Source of the DNA: Natrinema sp. SYSU A 869 | GTDB taxonomy: Archaea; Halobacteriota; Halobacteria; Halobacteriales; Natrialbaceae | Direction: 5' to 3' | Length of the DNA: 64,000 bases | Assembly (NCBI RefSeq): GCF_019879105.1 | Contig: NZ_CP082248.1 | Span: 806,001-870,000 of the forward strand | Shown: positions 48,733 through 57,700 of the stretch, piece after piece | Numbering within the stretch: position 1 is the first letter of the stretch | Layout of the letters: every line of letters begins with the position of its first letter | Notes under the pieces: model-generated | Database searches by the model: none | What the model was told of the DNA's origin: nothing | The model's input: only the letters and a program-made list of their open reading frames with translations | Made by a program: the position numbers and the translations under genes

Positions 48733-49446
48733 ATGAATGTCTCAGATATTTCTACAGTACTAGAAAAGGAGACAGAAGTTGGGTTGCTAATAGTCCCTGC
48801 AACATTATTTTACATATTCCACTTGGTTGGTTCCCAAATCCATTTGTTGTTAGGCTTTGCTTCTATGTTTCTTCCTTCAATAGCGATGGTTTTACAATAT
48901 CATGATGATGGAGAAGCGGCGAATCAATTTGATGAAGAACTATCTACATTAGAAAAATTCACCGCAATAGTATCTATAAGTTATGGAGTTACTTACGCCT
49001 TTAGCATGTACTCACTATATCGAAATCCCAATCATAATGATTTACTTGGTGTATTATTATTTTCAATTCTTGTCTACCTGTCTGTATTTGCCATTTCATT
49101 CCTGATTTGTAGATGGTGTATTGAAAAGACGGATAGTGAAGGGAGACAGAGGGGAAGGAGAAAGAGGATAAGAAATAGAACTATACCCGTGGGGTTGCAC
49201 GTCGACAAATCCCGTTCCTCGAATATGCACACGAGACGCGAACTCTCGTGTGCAGATCTCAAGTCGATCAATCGTTCGAACCACTGTTCGTTTCTGGATA
49301 GCCAACACGTTCCGCCGATTTTAGACCGAAATGGGCTATTCAGTGAGTCGAAAAACGAGGATTTCGGGGCTCGTGTGTACGACCATGCAGATCGGAACCG
49401 ACGGCGACTACGCATATCTATGAGATGCGATCGACTGTGGAACTGA
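48733..49446 (+). CDS. Four-helix membrane protein, AT-rich, with read-through tail
   Basis: Residues 1-150 hold four hydrophobic helices (VGLLIVPATLFYIFHLVG, LLLGFASMFLPSIAMVL, FTAIVSISYGVTYAFSM, LLGVLLFSILVYLSVFAISF) and a basic end (RQRGRRKRIRNRT). The DNA of this part is markedly AT-rich. After about 49190 base use changes abruptly and the last 80 codons look non-coding, so the true protein probably lost its original stop in a rearrangement. The gene looks like a foreign acquisition. Function unknown. Confidence 0.5.
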   Translation: MNVSDISTVLEKETEVGLLIVPATLFYIFHLVGSQIHLLLGFASMFLPSIAMVLQYHDDGEAANQFDEELSTLEKFTAIVSISYGVTYAFSMYSLYRNPNHNDLLGVLLFSILVYLSVFAISFLICRWCIEKTDSEGRQRGRRKRIRNRTIPVGLHVDKSRSSNMHTRRELSCADLKSINRSNHCSFLDSQHVPPILDRNGLFSESKNEDFGARVYDHADRNRRRLRISMRCDRLWN

Positions 49447-49700
49447 CTTCTACGGCTGCAACAAGACGAAAGTCGTGGTGAGTGCCTGCGACGGCGTCCC
49501 GAAGTTTGTTCAGGCTCTCGCCAAGTCCTCAAGCGCGACGACCTCACACTCGAGCAGCGCCGGGAGATCGCTGAGAGCTGTCGACACGAGCGGTGACCGT
49601 CGAGGCAATACCGAGATCGCACCGAGACTGAGTGAGAGCTTCCTCTCAGCACTGGCTGCGGGATCTGAGTAAGTGTCGTGCAAAGAGATCCGATGTCTCG
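49190..49700. other. Rearranged stretch, no clear gene
   Basis: Reading frames on both strands (for example KRDDLTLEQRREIAESCRHE on the plus strand at about 49535) look partly protein-like but have no start, partner or family. They are probably pieces of decayed genes between the AT-rich membrane gene and the TFB gene. Confidence 0.3.
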
Positions 49701-49703
49701 AGA

Positions 49704-49742
49704 AACACCGGTCTCTGACCGGTGTTAGAGTGGTGTTTATCA
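49704..49742 (+). promoter_or_regulatory. Perfect inverted repeat and TATA-like box before the TFB gene
   Basis: AACACCGGTC (49704-49713) and GACCGGTGTT (49717-49726) are a perfect 10-base inverted repeat with a 3-base centre. TGTTTATCAC follows at about 49734, a possible TATA box. The TFB start at 49792 lies about 50 bases further on. The palindrome sits where an operator or BRE-proximal site would act, so self-regulation is possible. Confidence 0.5.
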
Positions 49743-49791
49743 CCCCAGAAGCGGTGAAGGGGCTGATCAGTTGTCCTCTTCGGAGTTATCG

Positions 49792-50715
49792 ATGGCAACG
49801 AGAGACATTTACACGACTACGATTGACGAAGGCGTCCAGACGGCTACGACGAACTGTCCAGACTGTGGCGGCAGCGTTCGAACGACTGACCGCGAGACAA
49901 TTTGTGAGGACTGTGGACGTATCCTTGAGGACACCCACTTAGACCGAGGACCAGACTGGGGTCGACATGACGAGCAAGGGTCCAAGAGGCGGACTGGCGC
50001 ACCACTGACACCGACGCGTCATGATCGAGGCCTATCCACCGAAATTGGCTACAAGACGGATGGAAACGGAAACACCCTCTCGAGCACAAAGCGACGACAA
50101 CTGAATCGACTGCGTCGCGAACAGTCCCGTGCACAGTGGCAATCGAAAGCAGACCGGAACCTCGCCTATGGACTCAGTGAAGTGCGGCGGATCGTCGCGA
50201 GTCTCGGTCTCGCATCGAGTATCCATGATCAGGCGTGTGCGCTCTTCCGACGTGCCCAATCCGAACAACTCTGCCGGGGGCGCTCGCTTGAGGCGGTGGC
50301 CGCAGCTAGCGTCTACGCAACGTCTCGATGTAACGGACTCGGGCGATCACGAACAGAGGTCGCAGCCAGTGCACGCTGTGACCAGGAGAGACTCACTACC
50401 GCCTACAACGCGATGAACGTCGAACTCGAGTTACCGACACAGCCGATTGCAGCAACAGATCGTATTCCGAGGCTTGCGACAGAACTTGAGGTCCCAGATC
50501 ATGTTCGTCGACTAGCGCTCGAGCTCGCACAGAGAGCGAGGGAAACTGGGCTCACGATCGGCTGCCGGCCGAGTGGTGTCGCAGCGGGTTGTCTCTATCT
50601 CGCTACCCAGCGAGTCGGATTGTGCCTTTCTCAGCAGCGAATCGCCGATATCGCAGGGATATCACCGAACACGCTCCGCAGTCGTCGAGACGAGTTACTC
50701 GAGATCGAAGCCTAA
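49792..50715 (+). CDS. tfb: Transcription initiation factor TFB (TFIIB family)
   Basis: About 307 residues from MATRDIYTTTIDEGVQTATT. The zinc ribbon is CPDCGG..., ...CEDCGRI (residues about 22-43). The linker or B-reader region follows (DWGRHDEQGSKRRTGAPLTP). Two cyclin repeats bind TBP and the BRE (IHDQACALFRRAQSEQLCRG, EAVAAASVYATSRCNG; LALELAQRARETGLTIGCRP, VAAGCLYLATQRVG). The recognition helix block ISPNTLRSRRDELLEI ends it. Haloarchaea encode several TFBs with partly separate gene sets; a plasmid-type one may steer a subset of genes. Confidence 0.88.
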   Translation: MATRDIYTTTIDEGVQTATTNCPDCGGSVRTTDRETICEDCGRILEDTHLDRGPDWGRHDEQGSKRRTGAPLTPTRHDRGLSTEIGYKTDGNGNTLSSTKRRQLNRLRREQSRAQWQSKADRNLAYGLSEVRRIVASLGLASSIHDQACALFRRAQSEQLCRGRSLEAVAAASVYATSRCNGLGRSRTEVAASARCDQERLTTAYNAMNVELELPTQPIAATDRIPRLATELEVPDHVRRLALELAQRARETGLTIGCRPSGVAAGCLYLATQRVGLCLSQQRIADIAGISPNTLRSRRDELLEIEA

Positions 50716-50785
50716 GCTGGTAGCAGAGAACCAGATAAGGCACTTGTAGCGGAGCCGCTCGAACGCTGACTCGAGTTCGTTTTTT

Positions 50786-50807
50786 CTCCCCTGAGGGGTG
50801 AGGGGCG
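50786..50807 (+). promoter_or_regulatory. Hairpin with TGAGGGGTGA loop
   Basis: CTCCCC TGAGGGGTGA GGGGCG: CCCC pairs with GGGG around the 10-base loop. It lies 32 bases before the small gene at 50839 and after a T6 run (50780-50785). The loop is nearly identical to that of the hairpin at 62811-62834, while the stem differs. Confidence 0.45.
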
Positions 50808-50838
50808 TTCCAAAGTTGAGCGTCCGTCATCAAGAACA

Positions 50839-50976
50839 ATGACTACGAACGACTGTTCGCCGGTGTCCTTCAATGACTCGGACACCAGACGTGACGAGAT
50901 GCACAGTACGATGGAAGCCTGGGTCGAAGACCTCGTCGACGAGGCGGTTGCTGCCCTCGCCAAGGAACTCCAGTAG
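50839..50976 (+). CDS. Small acidic protein, 45 residues
   Basis: MTTNDCSPVSFNDSDTRRDE, MHSTMEAWVEDLVDEAVAAL, AKELQ. The C-terminal half is an amphipathic helix. Short proteins of this kind are common in haloarchaeal plasmids next to TFB genes. The preceding hairpin at 50786 ties it to the other small-gene starts here. Function unknown. Confidence 0.45.
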   Translation: MTTNDCSPVSFNDSDTRRDEMHSTMEAWVEDLVDEAVAALAKELQ

Positions 50977-51088
50977 TGGCTTGTCCGGCATTTTGTTTAA
51001 GTTGGAATCCAGTAAAATCGTCGGTAAGTACGAGTTCGGACTTATCGAAATAGATTTCTAACCAGTGTTAATCTAAACACGTGCCTCC

Positions 51089-51277
51089 ATGGAAAACTCG
51101 GACCTTATCCAGGCTCTGATCCTCTGGTACGTTGTTATGATCGCTCTTGAGACGACCGACCTCTCTGGGAGTATCGGAATACTGTCCGGTTTAGTCGGTC
51201 TCGCACTCTTATTCCTGCTCCCACTCTACATCATCAGAGGTGTAGTAGTGATGATTGCAGAGCCAACAGGAACGTGA
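51089..51277 (+). CDS. Small membrane protein, two helices
   Basis: A 62-residue protein with two hydrophobic segments (IQALILWYVVMIALE and SIGILSGLVGLALLFLLPLYII). No family recognised. It is followed by another small membrane protein gene, but 217 bases apart. Confidence 0.5.
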   Translation: MENSDLIQALILWYVVMIALETTDLSGSIGILSGLVGLALLFLLPLYIIRGVVVMIAEPTGT

Positions 51278-51494
51278 ATTGATACAGGAATACCTTGTAT
51301 TGAACGAAGTTGCTGTCCAACTTCAGGGAGATTCTCGGACATGACCCAAGCGGTAAGTACACACGCGAATCTAACACAGCACAGCACAAAACGTCCCATG
51401 GCGACGAGGAAATTCACGACTGGGGGCATTTCTGGCTACTGCGTGGTCGTCCGTGAACCTTTTATAAATCTATATCAAAGTAATTAATAACTCT

Positions 51495-51806
51495 ATGTCC
51501 CGATTCAAACTCTTGATGAACCGTGAGAATGTTCAGATAATTGTAGAGTTGCTTCTATTGTGGGGACTGGTCACACTGGGATACCTGTATTTTTTGGAAC
51601 CGTTGCTTCAGTCGGTAGCACCGAACGTATACGTCGAGTCGGGGTTGGACTTTGGTCGGTACGAGGCCCCGGACACGCCGACAGAACTCACTCATGTTAC
51701 GCTTACCGTGATAATCGGCCTTTCATTTTACTACTGGAGGCTTAATTACACCACTCTTGGAGCGAAAGCTCAGGAGGCGATGGACAAGTTCGAAAGGGCA
51801 GAATAG
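51495..51806 (+). CDS. Small membrane protein
   Basis: A 103-residue protein with two hydrophobic segments (IIVELLLLWGLVTLGYLYFL; LTHVTLTVIIGLSFYYW) and a charged C-terminus (KAQEAMDKFERAE). An AT-rich promoter-like stretch with TTTATAAATC (about 51460-51470) precedes it by about 25 bases. Function unknown. Confidence 0.6.
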   Translation: MSRFKLLMNRENVQIIVELLLLWGLVTLGYLYFLEPLLQSVAPNVYVESGLDFGRYEAPDTPTELTHVTLTVIIGLSFYYWRLNYTTLGAKAQEAMDKFERAE

Positions 51807-51955
51807 CCGAACCAAACATATTGGCGAAGCTCCATCGACTTTGACCGCTTCGCCGTCGCGGTCAGACAGAGCCACCGTGATCCTATATATTCCCTGCTAG
51901 GTCAGTGCGCGGGTTCTCTCGAAGACGGACTCACCGGGACTCTGGTCGTGACTCG

Positions 51956-52356
51956 CTATGGAGTCTCGTCCGTAGTCGCAGATGTGACCTCGGCGGGATC
52001 GAAATTATCGACGTGCTGTTCGACGACCCCGGAGTTTACGCCCTGGGCCACCAGCTCTGGGACGTAGGGGTCGTGGTCCCAGAGTAGAAAGCGAATTACC
52101 GCGCCAACGAGACCGAGCCCCAGGCCGATTCCGAGAGACCCTATGAAATTCTCGAAGAATACCATCCCGAAATCATCGCGAGGACTGGAACGGAGATTCC
52201 GATGGTGAGGGTCGCTATCAACCGACGCTTGCGAGCCAGTCGCTCGTGGGCTCGGATTACCGGTTCACCGTCACCCGCTGGACAAACTTCCTGTTCACCA
52301 TCTTTGTGCTGGAGTACGTCGTACCGCTCCCATTCGTCTGGTGCCTCCTGAGTCAT
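51956..52356 (-). pseudogene. Small membrane protein, probably frameshifted
   Basis: The first frame (from MTQEAPDEWERYDVLQHKDG, 52356) ends with IATLTIGISVPVLAMIS at 52141. The second (MVFFENFIGSLGIGLGLGLV, GAVIRFLLWDHDPY, 52165-51956) begins inside its end. A one-base shift near 52160 would give one protein of about 130 residues with two helices. Two overlapping genes are the alternative. The upstream region is the edge of an old IS6 copy. Confidence 0.45.
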
Positions 52357-52976
52357 ATTCTCGGTTGGAAGTAGATTAAAATAATTCTGTTGGATCTTCC
52401 GGTCGTGTTTAGTTTGTAGCATTGTGCCAGGGCAGCGAAGGCTTGAAGCCACGATTCGGCTGTTGACGATTTTGCGTGACTAAAACAGTTTAAAACGAGG
52501 AGGTACATCATTTTATCTCACAAAAGATACGTTCAGCAGCGTTCCGATTTTCATGTTTTTCGTATCGAAATCGGAGCCCAGATAGACGGAGTGCAGTCTG
52601 GAGATGTTTTGCTCCATCAACGAAAACACAGCGTTCTCGACGTCGTGTTTCTCGGTCAGTTCATGTAAAAACAGCTCTGTGAGAGCAGCCGTAGTTGTCG
52701 AAAACAGCCGTATATGAAGTGGTTCGTTCGATTTGGGATCGACGGCAGCATACAGTCAGTACTGTTGATCGTCGATCCGAATCACCGTCTCGTCGAGCGC
52801 AACGTGATTTGGACGCATCGGTGGCGGGTTGTAGATCACACTTGTGTACCCAATCGTGAACGGCTTTCCGTGATCGTTGGACACCGAACTTCTCCAATTC
52901 TCGAACGGTATTCGAAAGCGATAGTCCAGACAGATGCAGCCGAATATCTAACTCCATCAGCTGACGCGGTGTCCGC

Positions 52977-53673
52977 GGCATTGTTCAGATTAGCTGGTTC
53001 CAGCAGTATGCGTAGCTCTGCAACCATGTTTCAGCGGTTTCTAGATCGGCATTTCTAAAACAGTTTCCAAACTGGGAGGTACGTCGTTTTATCTCTTGAA
53101 AGAGACGTTCAACGGCGTTCCGATTTCCATGTGTTTCGTATCGAAATCGGAGCCCGTGACCATGAAGCGCAGCTTTGAGCCACGGTGCTGAATCGACGAG
53201 AAACACAGCATCATCGACGTCGTGTTTCTCCCGAAGTTCAGTGAGAAATATCGAGGTAAGTGCTGTTGTTCGTGTTGAATAGAGCTTAACGTGGAGGAAT
53301 TCGTTGGTTTCGGAATCGACAGCGGCGTACAGCCAATAGCGCTGATCGTCAAGTTGGATCACTGTTTCGTCGAGCGCGATGTGATCCGGTTGCTTTCCGT
53401 CTGTTGGCTGTAGCTCGGCTTTCTGAACCCAATTATGAACGGTCGATCGCGCCGGTTCGACACCGAATTTCTCTAAGATAGAAACAGTATCCGAAAGTGA
53501 TAATCCAGACAGGTGGAGCTGGATACTCAATCGCATCAGCTCACGCGGTGTCGCTTCTCGCTCCACAAAATCTAATTGAGCGCCGCTACTAGAACCGGTA
53601 AGGCGGCTGAATTCGGGCATGGATACCTAGAATTCTGACCGCCTCACTTTTCAGACCTTATCTGAACAGCGCC
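52977..53673 (-). mobile_element. Younger IS6-family element, nested in the old one
   Basis: Ends GGCATTGTTCAGAT (52977) and, reversed, GGCGCTGTTCAGAT (53673) are inverted repeats. About 697 bases, one transposase gene. It sits inside an older relative. A clean 8-base target repeat could not be confirmed (TGTCCGCG and TCGCGCTC share only CGCG). Confidence 0.75.
52985..53620 (-). CDS. IS6-family transposase (intact)
   Basis: A 211-residue DDE transposase different from that at 29531. HTH region LSLSDTVSILEKFGVEPARS; catalytic D in DHIALDETVIQL, D in VFLVDSAPWLKAAL and E in NAVERLFQEIKRRTSQFGN. The C-terminus ends AYCWNQLI. It appears complete. Confidence 0.88.
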   Translation of the reverse strand: MPEFSRLTGSSSGAQLDFVEREATPRELMRLSIQLHLSGLSLSDTVSILEKFGVEPARSTVHNWVQKAELQPTDGKQPDHIALDETVIQLDDQRYWLYAAVDSETNEFLHVKLYSTRTTALTSIFLTELREKHDVDDAVFLVDSAPWLKAALHGHGLRFRYETHGNRNAVERLFQEIKRRTSQFGNCFRNADLETAETWLQSYAYCWNQLI

Positions 53674-53863
53674 TCGCGCTCCACAAAACCCAAATCAATC
53701 CAGCCGCTACTACCACTGAGGCGTGCGATTTCTGCTATGAACCAGCTGAAAATCAGCACGCCTCACTTTTCACGCTTAACTAAACACAACCGATACCTCA
53801 TGTGAAAGATAAAAATTAGAAGGTTTAAATGAAAGAGATGAGCCTGATAATTCGAGTCCGTTC

Positions 53864-56800
53864 TCAGATTTCGGCGGTCTGTGCTTCCTCGTAGATCTCG
53901 GTGAACAAATCGGCGTCCCGGAGCAACTGCGGCACCGAGTCTTCGTCCAGCCCCTTGCCGGACTGCGCAGAGATCTGATTCTGCAGCGCCGATATCTGGT
54001 TGATGACCGACCCGATCTTGTTGTTGACTGCCTTCGCGGGTAAAGTGGTCTCGGAGTCAGCCAGGCCAGCGACCTCGTCGATGAGGTCGACAGTCCGAAG
54101 AGCGATTTGTTCGGTCTTATTGTCGATTCCGTTCGGCACGACAGAATCGTTTCCATTGCCACCACCTTTGCCGTTGCCACCGCCTTTGGCACTGGATTGC
54201 TCAGCTCGGGCAGCGGCGATAGCACCGTCTTCGAACCAATCTACGAGTTCGTTAAGTGCACGCTCAAGATACGTTTGCTTGTTCTGGACAAGAATATAGC
54301 TCGACACGGACTCGGTCCGTCCGTCGATAGTAGCATTGAACTTTGGCTGGTACTTCCCGGCCGCTGGCGTGCCGGCGAGCGAGACAGTTGCCGTCTCCCC
54401 AGCGGCGATCTGGTCGACCCTGTTCGATGCGAGACTCACTGATGCGTCTGAGTCTATCGAGAGGACCACGTCTTCCGCTGCCGTCGTCGTATCGTTCCGA
54501 AGAGTCAGCTCACCGTCTACGTCCGACCCCTCGGGAACGATGAACTGCTTCGGTGCGACAGGTGTGACGAACACCGGCGACTGTATGTCCGTCTCTGTAC
54601 TCTCGAGTTCCGCTTTCAGTGCACCCACCTCTTCGTCGAACTGGTCATGAGTCTCGATGGCACTGTTCAGTTTGTCGAGTACCTTCTCCTCAGACTTCCC
54701 ACGGAGGTATCCGACTAGCGCCGTGTTTACTTCGATCTTCGCCTGGCCGACCCGTGCGCCGGTTTCGTACACATCCGATGCGACCGGTACCGTCCCGCCT
54801 ACCGACGCACGGGCAGCCCGTGACAGACTCATAAGCGCCTGCACTCGGGCACGGTCCCTCTCGGACGTGTCCAGAAGTTCGGCTGTCGCATCGACAGTTC
54901 GCTCGCGGTCGCCGGCCTGAATACTTGCGCGTAACTCGCGGAAGATTTCTTGAGTCATTTTAGTTCCTCCTCCAACCTGCGTGAGGTCAGTGTATGTTAG
55001 CAACGCCCCGGTTGCACTGTGGGTCCCACCGATAATCTGGACCGATTTCTCGGCGAAGAAAAACCGTCCGCGGTCGACGAGTACCTGCAGTCCCAGCAGA
55101 ACCAACGAGGCCGTCCCGAGCGTTGACAGCGATATAATCGACCCCGCCCCACCGGTCGCAGCGAGACCGATTAGTGCAGAGATGATGGTCAGATAGGCGA
55201 GATATTTCGAGGCCTCCGAGAACACATCTGAGAGTGTTTCCAGTTGGTTCAGCGCGAAATCGACCCCATCAGTGGTTGATTTGAGCACAGTGTTGGCGAT
55301 TTCCAGCAACGTCTCCCGGTCCGACTCTGACTGCAACGACAGCTCTCCATTCTCTGCGTCTTCAACAATGCGTTCGACCAGCTGGTCGATACTCGGGTTG
55401 ATGGAGGTGTCCGGAATTGCCGACACCTCGGCAACCAGGTCGGAGAGATTCTGAATCGTCTCCACGCCCGCTATCTCCCCGAGGTCGATCTCGTCCGGAA
55501 TCTCCTCGAGGAAGTCGAACGTGATCTCGTCCGGAATGTTTCCGAACTCTGCCTCCCCGTCCTGATTGTAGACGTTGAGGTCGTCCTCTCCACTGATGTT
55601 CGCTGCAGAATCGAATCCAGAATCGATTGCTCCTGAGAGTGCGTTCGACGCGTCCTCTGCGCCTTCGAGGCCATCGTTGGCCAGGTCGGACCCGGGAACG
55701 TTGATATCGACGCTATCCGGAATGTCGAATTCGTAGGACGGCGGTTCGAAATCCCCCAAGTCATCGAGCAAGTCGATGGCGGACCCGCTCGCCCCACCGT
55801 CGAGATACTTCTGGTATTCAAGCGCGGCGATGGTCTCAGTGGTTGTTGACGCGGTTTCGTCGATTGCATCGAATGTGTCTGTTGCAGGTTCCAGCCTTCC
55901 CTGGATGAGACCCTCTGTGCCTTCCTCGGCCCAATCCTTCGGATCATCCGCGTTCGCGAGCGTATCGTCCTGTAGCCTACTGTTGAGTTCGTCGAACGTA
56001 AGTTGCTGGTCGTCGTCGGCTGAACTCGTTCCACGGCCAGATGTCTTTCCGGTCGTGCTCAGGTCATCCCCGATATTCTCTACCTTCCGGAGAACTCCAT
56101 TAACCACGTCATCTTCCAGCGCTCGGGTGAGACCTACATTGATTGCTTCCCCAGCTCCGCGAGCAACAGCTTCGATGGACAGCGTCTTGATAACGTCGAC
56201 AGCCGCTTCCACCTGTCGGTCGATAATCGCACCCGACCCTCTGTCCTCGATGGGTGCGGAGACTGCAGCCTCGGTGACGTTCTCTATATTGACCAGTCGT
56301 TCGAGCGATTCGCCGGCCTGTTGCCGGTCAAGTGTATCGAGTTCTACTTCGCCGTCGCCGTTCTGGTCGAGGCGGTCGAGATACGACGATGCCTCGGTGT
56401 CCAGATTATCGGGGCTCAACAAGAGCACCGATGGGTAGCCGTCCGCCGACTCTCCGATCAACCGCGAACCTGCGGTATCCCGTATCGATGAGATGAGGGT
56501 CCGCTTCTCGCTGTACAGCCTGTCCAGGTTTAGACCATCGATGTCCGACGGGATAGTGACTGTTCCGTCTATATTGCTAGTGCCTCTGTCTGGGTCCTCA
56601 ACGATGACCGACAACACTCCGGCCGCTCCAATGGCCAGGTCGGTTCCGTACTCAATGACGTACGCTGTCACGATGAACTCGATAATCTCGCTGAGGATGG
56701 TCGTGAAGTCACCGTCGTCGATATCGACGTAGTGGCCGTTCACGAGTTCCGCGAGGTTCTCCTTCGAGGCGTCTTCGTCGTCGTATCCCGGTGACACGGC

Positions 56801-57520
56801 AACGTATGCAGCCCCGCGGTCACGAATCTTGTCGGCCACTTCGTCGATTGTGTAGTCTGTGAACCCGCTTCCGTCGCCCTCGTAGTGTGAGAGCGCGTCC
56901 GTGATGTCAATGATGACCTTCTGTGCTTCGTCACGGTAATCGAAATTCAGTGCACGGACGATGGCGTCAAAATTGTCCTCCGGGGAATCGCCCCCACCTC
57001 TGGCCGAGAGGCCATTGACGGCGGATTTGAGTCTGTCTGTATCCCCGTCGAGTTTCAGGTCGGTCTCGATGTCGTCTTTGAATGTAACGAGCCCGTACCG
57101 GGCGTTGACGCCCGCAGCCTCGATATCGTCGATGAGGTCTGCCACCTTTGTTTTCAGCCCATCGATCTCGTCACCCATGCTCCCGGTGTCGTCGAACACG
57201 AAGACGATGTCCGATTCCGCGCTCCCAAACGAGAAGTTCTGAATTTCCCGCTCGACGCCTTCCTCGATAATTGTGAAAGCGTCTTCGGTCAACTCCCCGT
57301 TTCGCCCCGCTTCAGTATCGACACTCATATTGAGCTGAATGTTCGGGTAATCTGATGGGTCCGCACTCAGCAGGTCTACGAAGGAATCTGTAGCACTTGC
57401 GTTCGAAGCAAAGAATCCCGGAAGTGTCACCCCTGAAGCAGCCAATTTCATCCAGTCTCGCCGCGTGAAAACCGTCTTTTGTTCCGCTGTCTCATCTGTT
57501 CGGTTCTGATTCTTATCCAT
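53864..57520 (-). CDS. Giant Tat-exported von Willebrand A protein
   Basis: A protein of about 1,218 residues. The start at 57520 (MDKNQNRTDETAEQ) is chosen because a TATA box lies about 30 bases upstream. Tat signal FTRRDWMKLAASG. The vWA domain runs from about residue 100, with the MIDAS metal site DDTGSMGD and TFKDD, and VSPGYDDED. An EF-hand-like loop DQNGDGEVELD follows at about residue 395. Then come long helical segments, a hydrophobic stretch (about 775-815: SALIGLAATGGAGSIISLS), a beta domain near residue 1030 (FIVPEGSDVDGELTLRND) and a Gly-rich linker (AKGGGNGKGGGNGNDS). A surface protein for adhesion or cell contact is likely; no partner gene is adjacent. Confidence 0.75.
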   Translation of the reverse strand: MDKNQNRTDETAEQKTVFTRRDWMKLAASGVTLPGFFASNASATDSFVDLLSADPSDYPNIQLNMSVDTEAGRNGELTEDAFTIIEEGVEREIQNFSFGSAESDIVFVFDDTGSMGDEIDGLKTKVADLIDDIEAAGVNARYGLVTFKDDIETDLKLDGDTDRLKSAVNGLSARGGGDSPEDNFDAIVRALNFDYRDEAQKVIIDITDALSHYEGDGSGFTDYTIDEVADKIRDRGAAYVAVSPGYDDEDASKENLAELVNGHYVDIDDGDFTTILSEIIEFIVTAYVIEYGTDLAIGAAGVLSVIVEDPDRGTSNIDGTVTIPSDIDGLNLDRLYSEKRTLISSIRDTAGSRLIGESADGYPSVLLLSPDNLDTEASSYLDRLDQNGDGEVELDTLDRQQAGESLERLVNIENVTEAAVSAPIEDRGSGAIIDRQVEAAVDVIKTLSIEAVARGAGEAINVGLTRALEDDVVNGVLRKVENIGDDLSTTGKTSGRGTSSADDDQQLTFDELNSRLQDDTLANADDPKDWAEEGTEGLIQGRLEPATDTFDAIDETASTTTETIAALEYQKYLDGGASGSAIDLLDDLGDFEPPSYEFDIPDSVDINVPGSDLANDGLEGAEDASNALSGAIDSGFDSAANISGEDDLNVYNQDGEAEFGNIPDEITFDFLEEIPDEIDLGEIAGVETIQNLSDLVAEVSAIPDTSINPSIDQLVERIVEDAENGELSLQSESDRETLLEIANTVLKSTTDGVDFALNQLETLSDVFSEASKYLAYLTIISALIGLAATGGAGSIISLSTLGTASLVLLGLQVLVDRGRFFFAEKSVQIIGGTHSATGALLTYTDLTQVGGGTKMTQEIFRELRASIQAGDRERTVDATAELLDTSERDRARVQALMSLSRAARASVGGTVPVASDVYETGARVGQAKIEVNTALVGYLRGKSEEKVLDKLNSAIETHDQFDEEVGALKAELESTETDIQSPVFVTPVAPKQFIVPEGSDVDGELTLRNDTTTAAEDVVLSIDSDASVSLASNRVDQIAAGETATVSLAGTPAAGKYQPKFNATIDGRTESVSSYILVQNKQTYLERALNELVDWFEDGAIAAARAEQSSAKGGGNGKGGGNGNDSVVPNGIDNKTEQIALRTVDLIDEVAGLADSETTLPAKAVNNKIGSVINQISALQNQISAQSGKGLDEDSVPQLLRDADLFTEIYEEAQTAEI

Positions 57521-57544
57521 TTGAACCAAATATTTGTATATATC

Positions 57545-57555
57545 TTTTATACTTA
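57545..57555 (-). promoter_or_regulatory. TATA box of the vWA gene
   Basis: Reversed, the sequence reads TTTAAGTATAAAAGAT, with the TATA core about 27-35 bases before the ATG at 57520. That spacing supports a leaderless transcript and the choice of start. Confidence 0.6.
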
Positions 57556-57700
57556 AATCAAACGTAATTCAGTAATAGTGCTATAGATTGGATACCCACC
57601 AAACAGCAGGGTGAACGCTGAGGTGGAATGAGTCCAAGGACCTTCCAAAATAGACGACGCGCCGTTTGAGTCGCGCGTGTTTGGAGAGAGAGGGGGACGA

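Larger units (their letters stand above)
52419..53800 (-). mobile_element. Old IS6-family copy, split by a younger one
   Basis: 52419-52976 holds the catalytic part and middle of a decayed IS6 transposase (ACAAAAGATACGTTCAGCAG and the CGTATCGAAATCGGAGCCC block shared with the younger copy), plus an N-terminal piece reading LMELDIRLHLSGLSLSNTVR. 53674-53800 holds its other end (CGCGCTCCACAAAACCCAAA and the terminal CGCCTCACTTTTCA block). The younger element at 52977-53673 sits between them. Left end about GCATTGTGCCAGG. Confidence 0.65.

Noticed and set aside
49074-49652. Reverse-strand 192-residue frame rich in Arg and Ser
   Set aside because: It overlaps the AT-rich membrane gene and the following remnant, with no family-like motif; a shadow frame.
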